64,000 nucleotides of DNA, taken from NCBI RefSeq assembly GCF_001677885.1, contig NZ_LOCQ01000053.1, positions 158,631 through 222,630 on the forward strand, in the 5' to 3' direction. The stretch comes from Janthinobacterium psychrotolerans. GTDB taxonomy: Bacteria > Pseudomonadota > Gammaproteobacteria > Burkholderiales > Burkholderiaceae_D. Made by a program: the position numbers and the translations under genes. Positions within the stretch are counted from its first letter, which is position 1; each line of letters opens with the position of its first letter. The notes under the pieces were generated by a model. It did not search any database and was not told the origin of the DNA. It saw only the letters and a program-made list of their open reading frames with translations. Below are positions 1-9,104 of the stretch, piece by piece.

Positions 1-699
1 GAGTCGGCCCCGCACAGCCATCCGCCGGGCCAGCTGCTGGGCCTGTTTTCGGGCCTGCTGACGGTGCGCACCGATGCCGGCGCCTGGACCATTCCCACCA
101 CGCACGCCGTCTGGATACCGTCCTCGTGCACGCATGCGGCCAGGTCGCATGGTCCATTTTCGGGCTGGGCCGTATATGTGGCGCCCGAGCGCTGCGCCGC
201 GCTGCCGCAGCAGCCCTGCGCGATCGCGGTGTCGGGGCTGCTGCGCGAAGCGGTGCTGCGCGCGGCGCAGTGGGAAGTGGCGCCTTTGGACCGCGCCCGC
301 GCGCAGGTGGCGCAAGTGCTATTGGATGAAATCGCCACCGCGCCGATCGATGCGCCGGGCTTGAGCCTGCCACGCGAAGCGCGCCTGCTGCGCATCGCCA
401 GCGCCCTGATCGCCGACCCGGCCGATGCGCGCACGCTGGAGCAATGGGCAGCCTGGGCCAACCTGGCGCCGCGCACCCTGAGCCGGCGCTTTGCCGTCGA
501 GACCGGCATGAGTCTGACGGCCTGGCGCCAGCGCGTGCGCCTGCTGCGATCGCTGGAACTGCTGGCCGGCGGCTTGCCCGTGACGACGGTGGCGTTTGAT
601 CTGGGCTACGACAATGTCAGCGCCTTTATCGCCCTGTTCCGGCGCACCTTCGGCACCACGCCGGGGCGGTATTTTGCGCCTGCAGCGGCTGCTATCTGA
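1..699 (+). CDS. AraC-family transcriptional regulator, 5' end outside the window
   Basis: The frame is open from base 1, so the gene starts upstream; the GTG at 64 is unlikely to be the true start because the peptide before it (HPPGQLLGLF) already looks like the metal/cupin-type N-terminal sensor domain of this family. The C-terminal half holds two helix-turn-helix motifs: a first around LEQWAAWANLAPRTLSRRF, and a second ending in VAFDLGYDNVSAFIALFRR followed by FGTTPGRYF, the usual AraC signature. It should be a DNA-binding activator or repressor responding to a small ligand; the target is unknown. Its last 8 bases overlap the 3' end of the convergent hipA-like gene. Confidence 0.85.
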   Translation, partial: ESAPHSHPPGQLLGLFSGLLTVRTDAGAWTIPTTHAVWIPSSCTHAARSHGPFSGWAVYVAPERCAALPQQPCAIAVSGLLREAVLRAAQWEVAPLDRARAQVAQVLLDEIATAPIDAPGLSLPREARLLRIASALIADPADARTLEQWAAWANLAPRTLSRRFAVETGMSLTAWRQRVRLLRSLELLAGGLPVTTVAFDLGYDNVSAFIALFRRTFGTTPGRYFAPAAAAI

Positions 700-1957
700 C
701 GACCGGCGCCATGCGCAACTTTGCCAGCATCGTTTGCAAGCGCTGTTGCATGTTGGCGCGCAAGGCGGCATCGAGCAGCGGTGCGATATCCGCGTAGCCA
801 TCCTCGATGCGTTTCAAGAGGGCATCGAAATGGTCTGATGCGTCCGCATGGGTGGCGAAGCCGAAACGCAGGTAGTCCTGCAGCATCGCCTCGCGCGTGA
901 TGTCGTGGCGGCCGGCGCTCACTTGCATGACCAGCACGCCGGGATCGTCTTGCGTATCCGGCACGACATCGAAGGCGGGTGACAGGCGCCAGCGTTGCTG
1001 ATCGAGGTCGAACAGCACGGCGTGGTTGCGCGGATGATCGTCGCTATTGCCGACCACGCCGTTGAACACCATGCGGCCAAATAGTTCGATGCCGTCTTCC
1101 GGCGGCGCGCCGATGCGCTTGAGCTCTTCGGCCAGGCGCGGATAACTGGCGCCGCTGCTGTCGGCCGCTTCCACCGGTGGATACTGCACTTGCAGCAGGG
1201 ACGCGGCGCTGACGGTCATGATGCGTTGCGCGCCGCGCCGGTCGAAGCGCAGGATGCGCAGCACGCTGCGCCCGATGCCCAGCCGATGGTGGCGCGTGTC
1301 GGCGAAACGCAGGCCGGCCCTTCTGCCCCACTGCATCGTGGCATGCTCAAGCAGCGCCAGGTCGACCGTATCGGTCATCAGGCCCGGCTTCACCAGCCAG
1401 TAGTCGTTGCCGTCCTGTACCGTGGCTTTCGGCCGGGCGCCGCCCATGCTGGGCGTGGCAAACAGGCGCTTGCGCAAGAGACCGTCGATGGCCGGTTTGG
1501 CTTGCGCAATCGCCAGCACTTCCTGCACCAGCGCATCGAGGCGGTGCAGCCGGGGGCTGGCCAGTTTCGCGACATGCGGTTTGCGCGACTCTCCGACCGC
1601 CAGTGCGCCCCAGCGGTCGCCATTGCCGGACAGGCGCAAAAAGTCGATGGCCGTGGCGTGTACACCCAGCTGGTGTTCCCGGCGTATCAGCATCTGCCCC
1701 CAGGAGTCCGGGCTGGCGTCGCGCAGCACGTCGTGCAAGCCGTCATAACGCTGCGCCGGGTAGTCCACGCCGGGAACGAAAGGCAGGTTGACCGGATCGA
1801 TGGCCCAGGACAATCCCGCTTCGACATAGCTGGGCGCATAGCGGAAGCTGCCGCTGCCGGCATGCGCATCGGGCAGGTAGCGGCCGGCCACCACCCACTC
1901 GCCATTGTCGGGGCGTTGCAAGTAGACGAACAGCGGGCGCTCAGAAGTAGTCATCAT
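692..1957 (-). CDS. hipA: HipA-family serine/threonine kinase toxin
   Basis: 421 residues, normal for HipA toxins, which are kinases that phosphorylate a translation component (glutamyl-tRNA synthetase in E. coli) and cause growth arrest or persistence. Visible motifs: the P-loop-like SMGGARPKA (about residues 170-178), the catalytic loop GNSDDHPRNH (about 303-312, D306 aligning with the E. coli catalytic Asp and N311 with the metal ligand), and the DFG-equivalent SPAFD (D330). All key residues are present, so it should be active. It overlaps the antitoxin gene upstream by 17 bp, implying translational coupling. The substrate of this particular kinase cannot be told from sequence. Confidence 0.9.
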   Translation of the reverse strand: MMTTSERPLFVYLQRPDNGEWVVAGRYLPDAHAGSGSFRYAPSYVEAGLSWAIDPVNLPFVPGVDYPAQRYDGLHDVLRDASPDSWGQMLIRREHQLGVHATAIDFLRLSGNGDRWGALAVGESRKPHVAKLASPRLHRLDALVQEVLAIAQAKPAIDGLLRKRLFATPSMGGARPKATVQDGNDYWLVKPGLMTDTVDLALLEHATMQWGRRAGLRFADTRHHRLGIGRSVLRILRFDRRGAQRIMTVSAASLLQVQYPPVEAADSSGASYPRLAEELKRIGAPPEDGIELFGRMVFNGVVGNSDDHPRNHAVLFDLDQQRWRLSPAFDVVPDTQDDPGVLVMQVSAGRHDITREAMLQDYLRFGFATHADASDHFDALLKRIEDGYADIAPLLDAALRANMQQRLQTMLAKLRMAPVVR

Positions 1958-2270
1958 CGCCCTCCTTCAAGCCTGGCCGGCTGCGCATTGCCGGGCTGTC
2001 CATCTGCCACAGCGCCACCTCGAGTTCCGGTGCGGCCATGCCGAGCATGCCGAGCACGTGGAAGGCGGCCAGGAACAGGCCGACGTTGACGGACGCTTCG
2101 CCGCGCTCCATGCGCTGCAGGGTCGGATGTGAAATGTCGAGACGGGCGCACAGGTCGCGCGCCGTGATGTTTTGCTGTACCCGCTGCTTGCGCACGCACT
2201 GGCCCCAGGTGCGCAGCCGTTCGTTGACGAGGGTGGGCATGGTATCGGGGCTGCGCAGGCGTTTTGTCAT
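1941..2270 (-). CDS. hipB: HipB-like XRE antitoxin
   Basis: 109-residue protein with a Cro/XRE helix-turn-helix: QNITARDLCARLDISHPTLQ then RMERGEASVNVG (about residues 33-65). It lies directly upstream of and overlaps the HipA-like gene, the standard antitoxin-toxin order. It is expected to bind and neutralise HipA and to repress the operon from sites in the AT-rich region just upstream. The C-terminal tail (EGDDDYF) is acidic. The start codon is followed by basic residues (MTKRLRSP); no strong ribosome-binding site is seen, and M11 is an alternative start. Confidence 0.85.
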   Translation of the reverse strand: MTKRLRSPDTMPTLVNERLRTWGQCVRKQRVQQNITARDLCARLDISHPTLQRMERGEASVNVGLFLAAFHVLGMLGMAAPELEVALWQMDSPAMRSRPGLKEGDDDYF

Positions 2271-2418
2271 GATTGAAGAATGAACATATTTTTTATATTG
2301 TAGTCCTTAAATGAAAAATGATGTCGATATTGGTTTACCTTGAAGATAAACATATCATTGAATTTAAAGTGTTTAATTTAAATATTATGTTCACTATTTC
2401 GCACGGTCAAAACTCTTC
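2271..2418. promoter_or_regulatory. AT-rich control region of hipBA
   Basis: Bases 2281-2400 hold only 26 G/C out of 120 (about 22 %), in sharp contrast with the GC-rich surroundings. A perfect inverted pair TGAACATA (2281-2288) and TATGTTCA (2386-2393) flanks the block; the inner copy lies about 10 bp upstream of the hipB start. These could be HipB operators, with the -10-like TACAAT on the minus strand near 2300. No gene is seen in this stretch. Confidence 0.45.
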
Positions 2419-4092
2419 TCACTCCGACAGTGCCGGTTCCGCCTGCTGTTGCCTGGCAGGCAGCGGGGCATGAGCCGGCGAGGCTGGCACCGGCCTGGCC
2501 ACTGGCAGCGTGACAGCGGAGGTTGGCTTGACGCTGGCCGGCTGGTCGCCCAGCTTGAACACGCTGACCACTTGCGCCAGGGTCGCCGCCTGTTCACGCA
2601 GGGCGGCGGCGGCCGCAGCCGATTCCTCCACCAGGGCGGCGTTTTCCTGGGTGTCGATGTCCATCTCGCTGATGGCGCGGTTGATCTGTTCGATGCCAGC
2701 CGTCTGCTCGGCGCTGGCCGAGGTGATTTCGCCCATGATGTCGGTCACGCGACGCACGCTGTCGACCAGGCCGGTCATGCTGGCGCCGGCCTGGTGCACC
2801 AGCGCGCTGCCGCTGGCGACCGAGGCGGTCGAGTCATCGATCAGGTGCTTGATTTCCCTGGCGGCCTGGCTTGAGCGCTGGGCCAGGTTGCGCACTTCGG
2901 TGGCCACCACGGCGAAGCCGCGTCCCTGCTCGCCGGCGCGCGCCGCTTCGACGGCGGCGTTCAGGGCCAGGATATTGGTCTGGAACGCGATGCCGTCGAT
3001 GACGCCGATAATATCGGTGATCTTGCTCGACGACGCGCTGATCTGGTCCATCGTGGCGACCACCTGCGTGATCATGGCGCCGCCGCGCTGGGCCGCGCCC
3101 GAGGCGGTATCGGCCAGCACATGGGCCTGGCGCGCATTGTCGGCATTCTGCTTGACGGTCGCGGTCAGCTCTTCCATCGACGAGGCAGTCTCTTCCAGCG
3201 AACTGGCTTCGTGCTCGGTGCGCGAGGACAGCTCCTGGCTGCCGGCCGCTACCTGGGCCGAGGCGGCGGCGATGGTGTCGGTGCTGGCGCGCACCGTGCC
3301 CACCGTGCGCGCCAGGCTGTCGTTCATGCCCTTGAGCGCCTGCAGCAGCTGGCCCATCTCGTCGCGCGATGTGACGATGATGGTGCTGCTGAGGTCACCG
3401 GCGGCCACCGTGTGCGCCACTTTCAAGGCCTGCGCCAGCGGCGTAGTGACGGAATGGGTAATCGTGTAAGACAGCAGCGCCGCGCACAGCAGCGCGATGG
3501 CCGACAGCGCGACGAGCAAGGTGCGCGTGGTGAGATAGGTGTCGTGCGCGCTGGCGGCGAAGAGCGTGGCCACGTCGCTCTGCAAGGCGATCTCCTGCGC
3601 GATCAGGCGCTTGTAGGTGTCGAGCATGGCGCGCACCTGGTCATACATATAGCTGCGCGCTTGCTCCAGGGTGCTGGTCTTGACCAGGCCCATCAGCACA
3701 TCCTGGCCTTCCGCATAGCGCACGTGGGCCGCGCGCAGCTGCGTTACCAGTTCGCGTTCGCGCGGCAGCTTGGCCATGCGCTCGAGCCTGGCCATGTCGG
3801 CCAGCGCCGCCGCGCGCGCGGCCAGCACGGCGCCCACCTGCTTTTGCCGGTCGGCCGGATCGGTGGTCAGCATATTGTTGCGCAGGCCGATGGCGATATC
3901 GTTGACGTGGTCGGCCAGCGCATTGGCGATCGCGATTTTCGGCATGCTGTCGCTGACGATATGGTCGGTGCCCTGGTTGATTCTGCCCAGCATGGCCAGG
4001 CCCAGGCAGGAGATGACGACCAGCATGGCGCTGATGGCGCCAAAGCCCAGGGCAAGGCGTTTGCCAATATGGATGTTGGAGATGAACTTCAT
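2419..4092 (-). CDS. Methyl-accepting chemotaxis protein
   Basis: Transmembrane chemoreceptor that passes ligand signals to CheA/CheW. From the chosen start [15 protein letters not shown]1 (about residues 10-32), a periplasmic four-helix-bundle sensor of about 160 residues, TM2 (about 190-210), HAMP, then a long coiled-coil signalling domain whose hairpin tip is intact ([20 protein letters not shown] followed by [20 protein letters not shown]). The C-terminal tail is Pro/Ala-rich and lacks the NWETF-type CheR/CheB docking pentapeptide. An in-frame GTG at 4140 preceded by AGGA is an alternative start adding 16 residues; I prefer 4092 because MKF-x-IG-x-RL is the usual N-terminus. Ligand unknown. 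Confidence 0.92.
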   Translation of the reverse strand: MKFISNIHIGKRLALGFGAISAMLVVISCLGLAMLGRINQGTDHIVSDSMPKIAIANALADHVNDIAIGLRNNMLTTDPADRQKQVGAVLAARAAALADMARLERMAKLPRERELVTQLRAAHVRYAEGQDVLMGLVKTSTLEQARSYMYDQVRAMLDTYKRLIAQEIALQSDVATLFAASAHDTYLTTRTLLVALSAIALLCAALLSYTITHSVTTPLAQALKVAHTVAAGDLSSTIIVTSRDEMGQLLQALKGMNDSLARTVGTVRASTDTIAAASAQVAAGSQELSSRTEHEASSLEETASSMEELTATVKQNADNARQAHVLADTASGAAQRGGAMITQVVATMDQISASSSKITDIIGVIDGIAFQTNILALNAAVEAARAGEQGRGFAVVATEVRNLAQRSSQAAREIKHLIDDSTASVASGSALVHQAGASMTGLVDSVRRVTDIMGEITSASAEQTAGIEQINRAISEMDIDTQENAALVEESAAAAAALREQAATLAQVVSVFKLGDQPASVKPTSAVTLPVARPVPASPAHAPLPARQQQAEPALSE

Positions 4093-4320
4093 GATGGGCT
4101 CGATAGGGAAGTGGAAGGACCGGCCGCGTTGGCGAAGCACGTTGTCCTGAGCACACGATGCTAGTCTTTTTCATATCACATATCTATAGTGCAATAGACG
4201 TAGGCCAGTAGCGGCAATTGCCTGCCAAACGCCGATGCAGCCTGCAATTGCGCGTTTTACGGCGGCGTTTTCGGCTATATTGTGCCGCTAACAAACCTAC
4301 TCTTCCGTCCATAGGCCCGC

Positions 4321-6768
4321 ATGATTTCTCATCGACCATTCCGATTGCTGTTTCCCTTCCTGCTGGCGCTGCTGCTGGCCCTGTCATTTGGCGCCAGTCC
4401 CGCCTGGGCCCAGGCCGATGACGCCACCGTCAGCGTCGACCAGCAGCTCGACCAGCTGCGCAAGCAGATCACCACCATCCAGAAAACCCTGGACGGCGAG
4501 GCCGACGTACCCGACGCTACCCTGTCGCAAATGAAAGCCGATGCGCTGGCCGCCAGCGCCGAGGCCGACAAGGTGGCGGCCGATATCGAGCCGCAGCTGG
4601 CCAGCGTGCAGGCACGCCTGGCCGAGCTGGGCAAACCTGCGGCCGGCACCAAGGACGCGCCCGACGTGGCCGAGCAGCGCAAGCAGCTCGATCACAGCAG
4701 CAGCGAACTCGATTCCCAGGTCAAGCTGGCGCGGCTGCTGTCGGTGGAAGCGGCGCAAGCGTCCGAGCAGGTCACCACGGTGCGCCGCGCGCAGCTGCAG
4801 GCGCGCCTGGGCGAGCGCACCTCGTCGATCCTCGCTGGCGGCTTCTGGAAGCAGCTCTATGCAGAATGGCCGCAAACGCGCATGCGGCTGCAGAACCTGG
4901 GGCAGGAGCTGGTCGACGCCGCGCGCGCCACGCCGCTGACGGTGTGGGGCGGCATTTTCGCCGCCATCGTGCTGGTGCTGGTGGCCAGTGTATGGATTTC
5001 GCGCCGCCTGCTGATGCTCACCTCGACCCGCGTACCGCACGGCCGTTTGCGCCGCTCGCTGCATGCGCTGGCCGTGCTGGTGCTGGCGCTGGCCACGCCG
5101 GGCCTGGTGGCCGAACTGCTGGCCCTGGGCGTGCGCTGGAATAACGGCGTGACCGACAAGACCGATGTTTTCCTTGGCAGCCTGGTTGGCGTGATCTGCT
5201 TTGCCGGCTTTACGGCCGGGCTCGGCCACGCGCTGCTGTCGCCGAACCGTGCCTCGTGGCGCCTGCTGCCGCTGTCCGACGCGCTGGCCTCGCGCATGGC
5301 GCGCTATCCGACCGTGTTCGCCCTGGTGATGGTGCTGGTGTGGGCCGCCGAGCGCGTCTCCATCGTCATCAATACCGGCTTGTCGACGGCGGTGGCGGTC
5401 AACTGCATCGTCGCGCTGGTGCTCAGCATGACAGTGGCCTACGGCTTGCTGCGCGCCGAGCGCTGCTGGCGCCAGGTGCGCGCGGCCGAGCCCGACTCGC
5501 CCGTCACGCCGCTGTGGCTGCGCTGCGTGGTGGTGCTGCTGTGGCTGGCGCTGGCCGCCAGCCTGATCAGCCTGCTGGTCGGCTATGTGGCCTTCGGCAG
5601 CTTTGTCACCAAGCAGATCACCTGGATCATGGTGGTGGTTTGCACCACCTATCTGCTGACGGTGCTGGTCGATGACGTTTGCATGCTGCTGGCCTCGCGT
5701 CCGCCGCCACCGGATTCGGCCAATCCTGTATTGGCCACGCCAAAGGCGCGCGACCAGGCGGCCGTGCTGCTGTCGGGCCTGGGCCGGGCGCTGATCGTGC
5801 TGCTGATGTTGATGCTGTTGCTGGCGCCCTTTGGCGAAGGCCCGGCCGAACTGTTCCAGCGCCTGGGCAAGCTGCAGGACGGCCTGGCCATCGGCCAGGT
5901 GGCGATACGTCCCGGTTCCGTGATCCAGGCATTGCTGGTGTTGCTGGTGGGCTATATCGGCGTGGGCTTTTTCAAGCGCTGGCTGCAAAACAGCTATTTG
6001 CCGACCACCAATCTCGATTCGGGCATGCAGACCTCGTTCCTGACGCTGTTCGGCTACGTCGGCGCGATCACCGCCGTGGCGCTGGCGCTGTCGTCGGCCG
6101 GCATCGGCCTCGAACGCATCGCATGGGTGGCGTCGGCCCTGTCGGTCGGTATCGGTTTTGGCTTGCAGGCGGTGGTGCAGAACTTTGTTTCCGGCCTGAT
6201 CCTGCTGGCCGAGCGCCCCGTGAAAGTGGGCGACTGGGTCTCGCTGGGCGGCGTGGAAGGCGATATTCGCCGCATCAATGTGCGCGCCACGGAAATCCAG
6301 ATGGGCGACCGTTCCACCGTGATCGTGCCGAACTCGGAATTCATTACCAAGACGGTGCGCAACGTTACCCACGCCAGTCCGCTGGGCCTGGTGCAGGTCA
6401 AGCTGCCGCTGCCGCTGGGCACGGATGCGGAAGCGGCGCGCGCACTGATCCTGGGCGTGTTTGTCGACAACCACGACGTGCTCGACACGCCGGCGCCCGG
6501 CGTGCAGCTTGACGGCATCGACAATGGCAATCTGCTGTTCAACGCCACCGGCTTTGCCTCCTCGCCGCGCCTGACGTCGGGCATCCGCAGCGCCCTGCTG
6601 TTCGAACTGCTCAAGCGCCTCGATGCGGCCGGCATCTCGATCGCCAAGCCCAACACCATGATCCTGAGCGGCTTGCCAGCGCAGTTCGAGGCGCCGGCCA
6701 TTTCGGCCGCCGCACCGGTGCCGGGGGCCTCGCCCCAGCCGGCGCCCATGCCGCCACTGACGAGCTAA
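4321..6768 (+). CDS. Large MscS-family mechanosensitive channel (DUF3772 type)
   Basis: 815 residues. A signal peptide (about 1-31, cleavage near AWA-QADD) is followed by a periplasmic coiled-coil DUF3772-type domain (about 32-190), then about ten hydrophobic helices and, near residues 560-740, the MscS core: the Gly/Ala-rich pore helix and GFGLQAVVQNFVSGLILLAE, followed by RPVKVGDWV, the start of the beta domain. This places it with the large MscK/YbiO-like channels that open on membrane tension and protect against osmotic downshock. The C-terminus is Pro/Ala-rich. It is followed after 18 bp by the DfsB gene, perhaps co-transcribed. Confidence 0.9.
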   Translation: MISHRPFRLLFPFLLALLLALSFGASPAWAQADDATVSVDQQLDQLRKQITTIQKTLDGEADVPDATLSQMKADALAASAEADKVAADIEPQLASVQARLAELGKPAAGTKDAPDVAEQRKQLDHSSSELDSQVKLARLLSVEAAQASEQVTTVRRAQLQARLGERTSSILAGGFWKQLYAEWPQTRMRLQNLGQELVDAARATPLTVWGGIFAAIVLVLVASVWISRRLLMLTSTRVPHGRLRRSLHALAVLVLALATPGLVAELLALGVRWNNGVTDKTDVFLGSLVGVICFAGFTAGLGHALLSPNRASWRLLPLSDALASRMARYPTVFALVMVLVWAAERVSIVINTGLSTAVAVNCIVALVLSMTVAYGLLRAERCWRQVRAAEPDSPVTPLWLRCVVVLLWLALAASLISLLVGYVAFGSFVTKQITWIMVVVCTTYLLTVLVDDVCMLLASRPPPPDSANPVLATPKARDQAAVLLSGLGRALIVLLMLMLLLAPFGEGPAELFQRLGKLQDGLAIGQVAIRPGSVIQALLVLLVGYIGVGFFKRWLQNSYLPTTNLDSGMQTSFLTLFGYVGAITAVALALSSAGIGLERIAWVASALSVGIGFGLQAVVQNFVSGLILLAERPVKVGDWVSLGGVEGDIRRINVRATEIQMGDRSTVIVPNSEFITKTVRNVTHASPLGLVQVKLPLPLGTDAEAARALILGVFVDNHDVLDTPAPGVQLDGIDNGNLLFNATGFASSPRLTSGIRSALLFELLKRLDAAGISIAKPNTMILSGLPAQFEAPAISAAAPVPGASPQPAPMPPLTS

Positions 6769-6786
6769 GACTGGCAAGGAAGCATA

Positions 6787-7299
6787 ATGGCCATCCCGCA
6801 CAACCGGCAGGAATTACTGGACGCCATCAACACCAGCTACGCCAGGCTGCAGCAGGACCTGGCGCGGGTACCAGCGGGCCTAGCCCGCGAGCCGGTGCTC
6901 GATGGGCATGTGGCCGGCACGCGCATGAGCGTGTGCGATTTGCTGGCCTATCTGGTGGGCTGGAACGAACTGGTACTGCACTGGCATGCGCAACTCGCTG
7001 CGGGAAAGTCCATCGGGGAAATCGCTTTTCCCGCCGAAGGTTTCACGTGGAACCAACTTGGCGTGCTGGCGCAGCGGTTTTATGCCGACCATGCCCACCT
7101 CGACATGGCGCAATTGCTGCAGCGCCTGGCGCTGGCCAGGCAGCAACTGGTGGCGCTGGTGGAAGCGAGCGACGATGGGCAGCTGTATGGCCAGCCGTGG
7201 TACAAGCAGTACAGCATGGGCCGCATGATCCAGTTCAATACGTCGTCGCCGTATGCCAATGCGCGCACGCGCTTGCGGGCCTGGCTGAAAACCCTGTAG
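6787..7299 (+). CDS. ClbS/DfsB family four-helix-bundle protein
   Basis: 170 residues, matching the ClbS/DfsB family by its opening (MAIPHNRQELLDAINTSYARL), the central DLLAYLVGWNELVLHWH segment and the C-terminal TSSPYANARTRLRAWLK. ClbS itself hydrolyses the colibactin cyclopropane warhead, but most family members have no known substrate; here the role is unassigned. A good ribosome-binding site (AAGGAAG) precedes the ATG. It is 18 bp downstream of the channel gene. Confidence 0.85.
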   Translation: MAIPHNRQELLDAINTSYARLQQDLARVPAGLAREPVLDGHVAGTRMSVCDLLAYLVGWNELVLHWHAQLAAGKSIGEIAFPAEGFTWNQLGVLAQRFYADHAHLDMAQLLQRLALARQQLVALVEASDDGQLYGQPWYKQYSMGRMIQFNTSSPYANARTRLRAWLKTL

Positions 7300-7388
7300 A
7301 CACCGGGGCTTGCACGATTGCATCAGTACCATTTGTCCGTTTTCAGGCACGATAGCGATTTACGCGCTTTTGACTGAAAGAAAACATC

Positions 7389-9104
7389 ATGCTCTCGCTT
7401 GCCATCGCCCAGCGCAATTTCACCATCGGTGATTTTGACGCCAACACCGCCGCCGTCATTGACAATATGCGCCGCGCCAGCAACGATGGCGCGCAGATGG
7501 TGGTGTTTTCCGAGCTGACCCTGAGCGCCTATTATCCGGGCGACCTGTTCGAGGACGCCGCCTTTGTGCGCAATATGGATGCGGCGCTGCAGGCGGTGCT
7601 GCAGGCGTCGAAGCGCTGGCCGGCGCTGGTTACCGTGCTTGGCACGGCGCGCCCCAATCCCGGCCCCGGCAAGCCCTTGCATAACGCCCTGCTGGCGATC
7701 CAGGACGGGCGGATCGTCGCCGAATACTACAAGCAGCTGCTGCCCACCTATGGCATCTTTGACGAAGGCCGCCATTTCGAGGCCGGTCCGCCTGTGGCCT
7801 GCACCCTCGACGTGGCCGGCCACAAGGTCGGCTTCATGATCTGCGAAGACGGCTGGAACGACGCGGGCCGTGCCTACGCCGTCAATCCATTCGCCTCGCT
7901 GCAGGCGGCGCGGCCCGATCTTGTGGTCAGCATCAACGCCAGCCCGTCCGATATCGGCAAGCGCGCGCTGCGCCATGCCGTGTTCGGCGCCGCCTGCCGC
8001 CGCCTGGAGCTGCCGCTGCTGTTCGTCAACCAGGTCGGCGGCCACGACCAGCTGGTGTTCGACGGCGCCTCGTTCGCCATCTCGCCGCAGGCCGGGGTGC
8101 AGTTCGAGGCGGCCCGCTTCGTCGAAGATTTTCAGCTGCTGCGCTTTGACGCCGGCCAGTTCAGCCAGCCAGACGGCCAGCCGTTTCCCGTGCCCGACGT
8201 GGACGGCATCGCGGCGGTGGAATTCGCGCGCCGCCAGATCGTGCTGGGTTTGCGCGACTATGCGCGCCGCTGCAACTTTACCAGGGTCGTGGTCGGCTGC
8301 TCGGGCGGCATCGATTCGGCGCTGACCCTGGCGCTGGCCGTCGAAGCGCTGGGCGCCGGCAATGTCGTCGGCATTACCATGCCGTCCGTGTTTTCCAGCG
8401 CCGGCTCGGTCACCGATTCGGTGGCGCTGTGCGAGAACCTGGGCATCACCCTGCTCACGCACCCCATACGCGATATCGTGGCGCAATATGAAAGCGGCTA
8501 TGCGGCGGCGTTCGACGGCAAACTGGCCGGCCTGCCGCTGGAAAACCTGCAGGCGCGCGTGCGCGGCACGATATTGATGGAATACTCGAACGCGTTTGGC
8601 GCGCTGTTGCTGACCACTGGCAACAAGAGTGAAATCTCGGTCGGCTACTGCACCCTGTATGGCGACACCAATGGCGGCCTGGGCCTGATTGGCGACCTGT
8701 ACAAGACGGAAGTGTTCGCCTTGTCGCGCCACGTGAACGCCAGCGCCGGGCGCGAGCTGATCCCGGTCGCCGTGCTCGACAAACCGCCGTCGGCGGAACT
8801 GGCGCCGGGCCAGCGCGACACCGACAGCCTGCCGCCCTACCCCGTACTCGATGAAATCTTGAAGTGGCATATCGAGGGCAACCGCCTGCCGGCGCCCGAG
8901 AGCGCGCAGGCGCTGGCGTTTGTCGGCCAGCTGCGCGAGAGCGAAGAGGGCCGCCGCCTGGTCACGCGCATCCTCGGCATGGTGGCGCGCAATGAATACA
9001 AGCGGCGCCAGGCGGCGCCCATCATCCGCGTGCGCTCGCGCGCTTTTGGCAGCGGCCGCCAGTTGCCGATCGCCGCCCACTACCCTACCGGAGACGCAGC
9101 ATGA
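7389..9104 (+). CDS. nadE: Glutamine-dependent NAD+ synthetase
   Basis: 571 residues with two domains. The N-terminal nitrilase-type glutaminase (about 1-270) shows the Glu-Lys-Cys triad: FSELTLS, YKQLLPTYGIFDEGR and FMICEDGWND. The C-terminal ATP-pyrophosphatase domain begins near residue 295 with the P-loop VGCSGGIDSALTLALA and continues with TTGNKSEISVGYCTLYGD. It converts deamido-NAD to NAD with ammonia channelled from glutamine, the last step of NAD synthesis. The stop overlaps the start of nadM by 4 bp (ATGA), so the two NAD genes are translationally coupled. Confidence 0.95.
   Translation: MLSLAIAQRNFTIGDFDANTAAVIDNMRRASNDGAQMVVFSELTLSAYYPGDLFEDAAFVRNMDAALQAVLQASKRWPALVTVLGTARPNPGPGKPLHNALLAIQDGRIVAEYYKQLLPTYGIFDEGRHFEAGPPVACTLDVAGHKVGFMICEDGWNDAGRAYAVNPFASLQAARPDLVVSINASPSDIGKRALRHAVFGAACRRLELPLLFVNQVGGHDQLVFDGASFAISPQAGVQFEAARFVEDFQLLRFDAGQFSQPDGQPFPVPDVDGIAAVEFARRQIVLGLRDYARRCNFTRVVVGCSGGIDSALTLALAVEALGAGNVVGITMPSVFSSAGSVTDSVALCENLGITLLTHPIRDIVAQYESGYAAAFDGKLAGLPLENLQARVRGTILMEYSNAFGALLLTTGNKSEISVGYCTLYGDTNGGLGLIGDLYKTEVFALSRHVNASAGRELIPVAVLDKPPSAELAPGQRDTDSLPPYPVLDEILKWHIEGNRLPAPESAQALAFVGQLRESEEGRRLVTRILGMVARNEYKRRQAAPIIRVRSRAFGSGRQLPIAAHYPTGDAA

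Noticed and set aside
4384..6801. An 805-codon open frame opposite the mechanosensitive channel gene.
   Set aside because: His/Gln/Arg-rich translation without domains, complementary to a well-supported gene.
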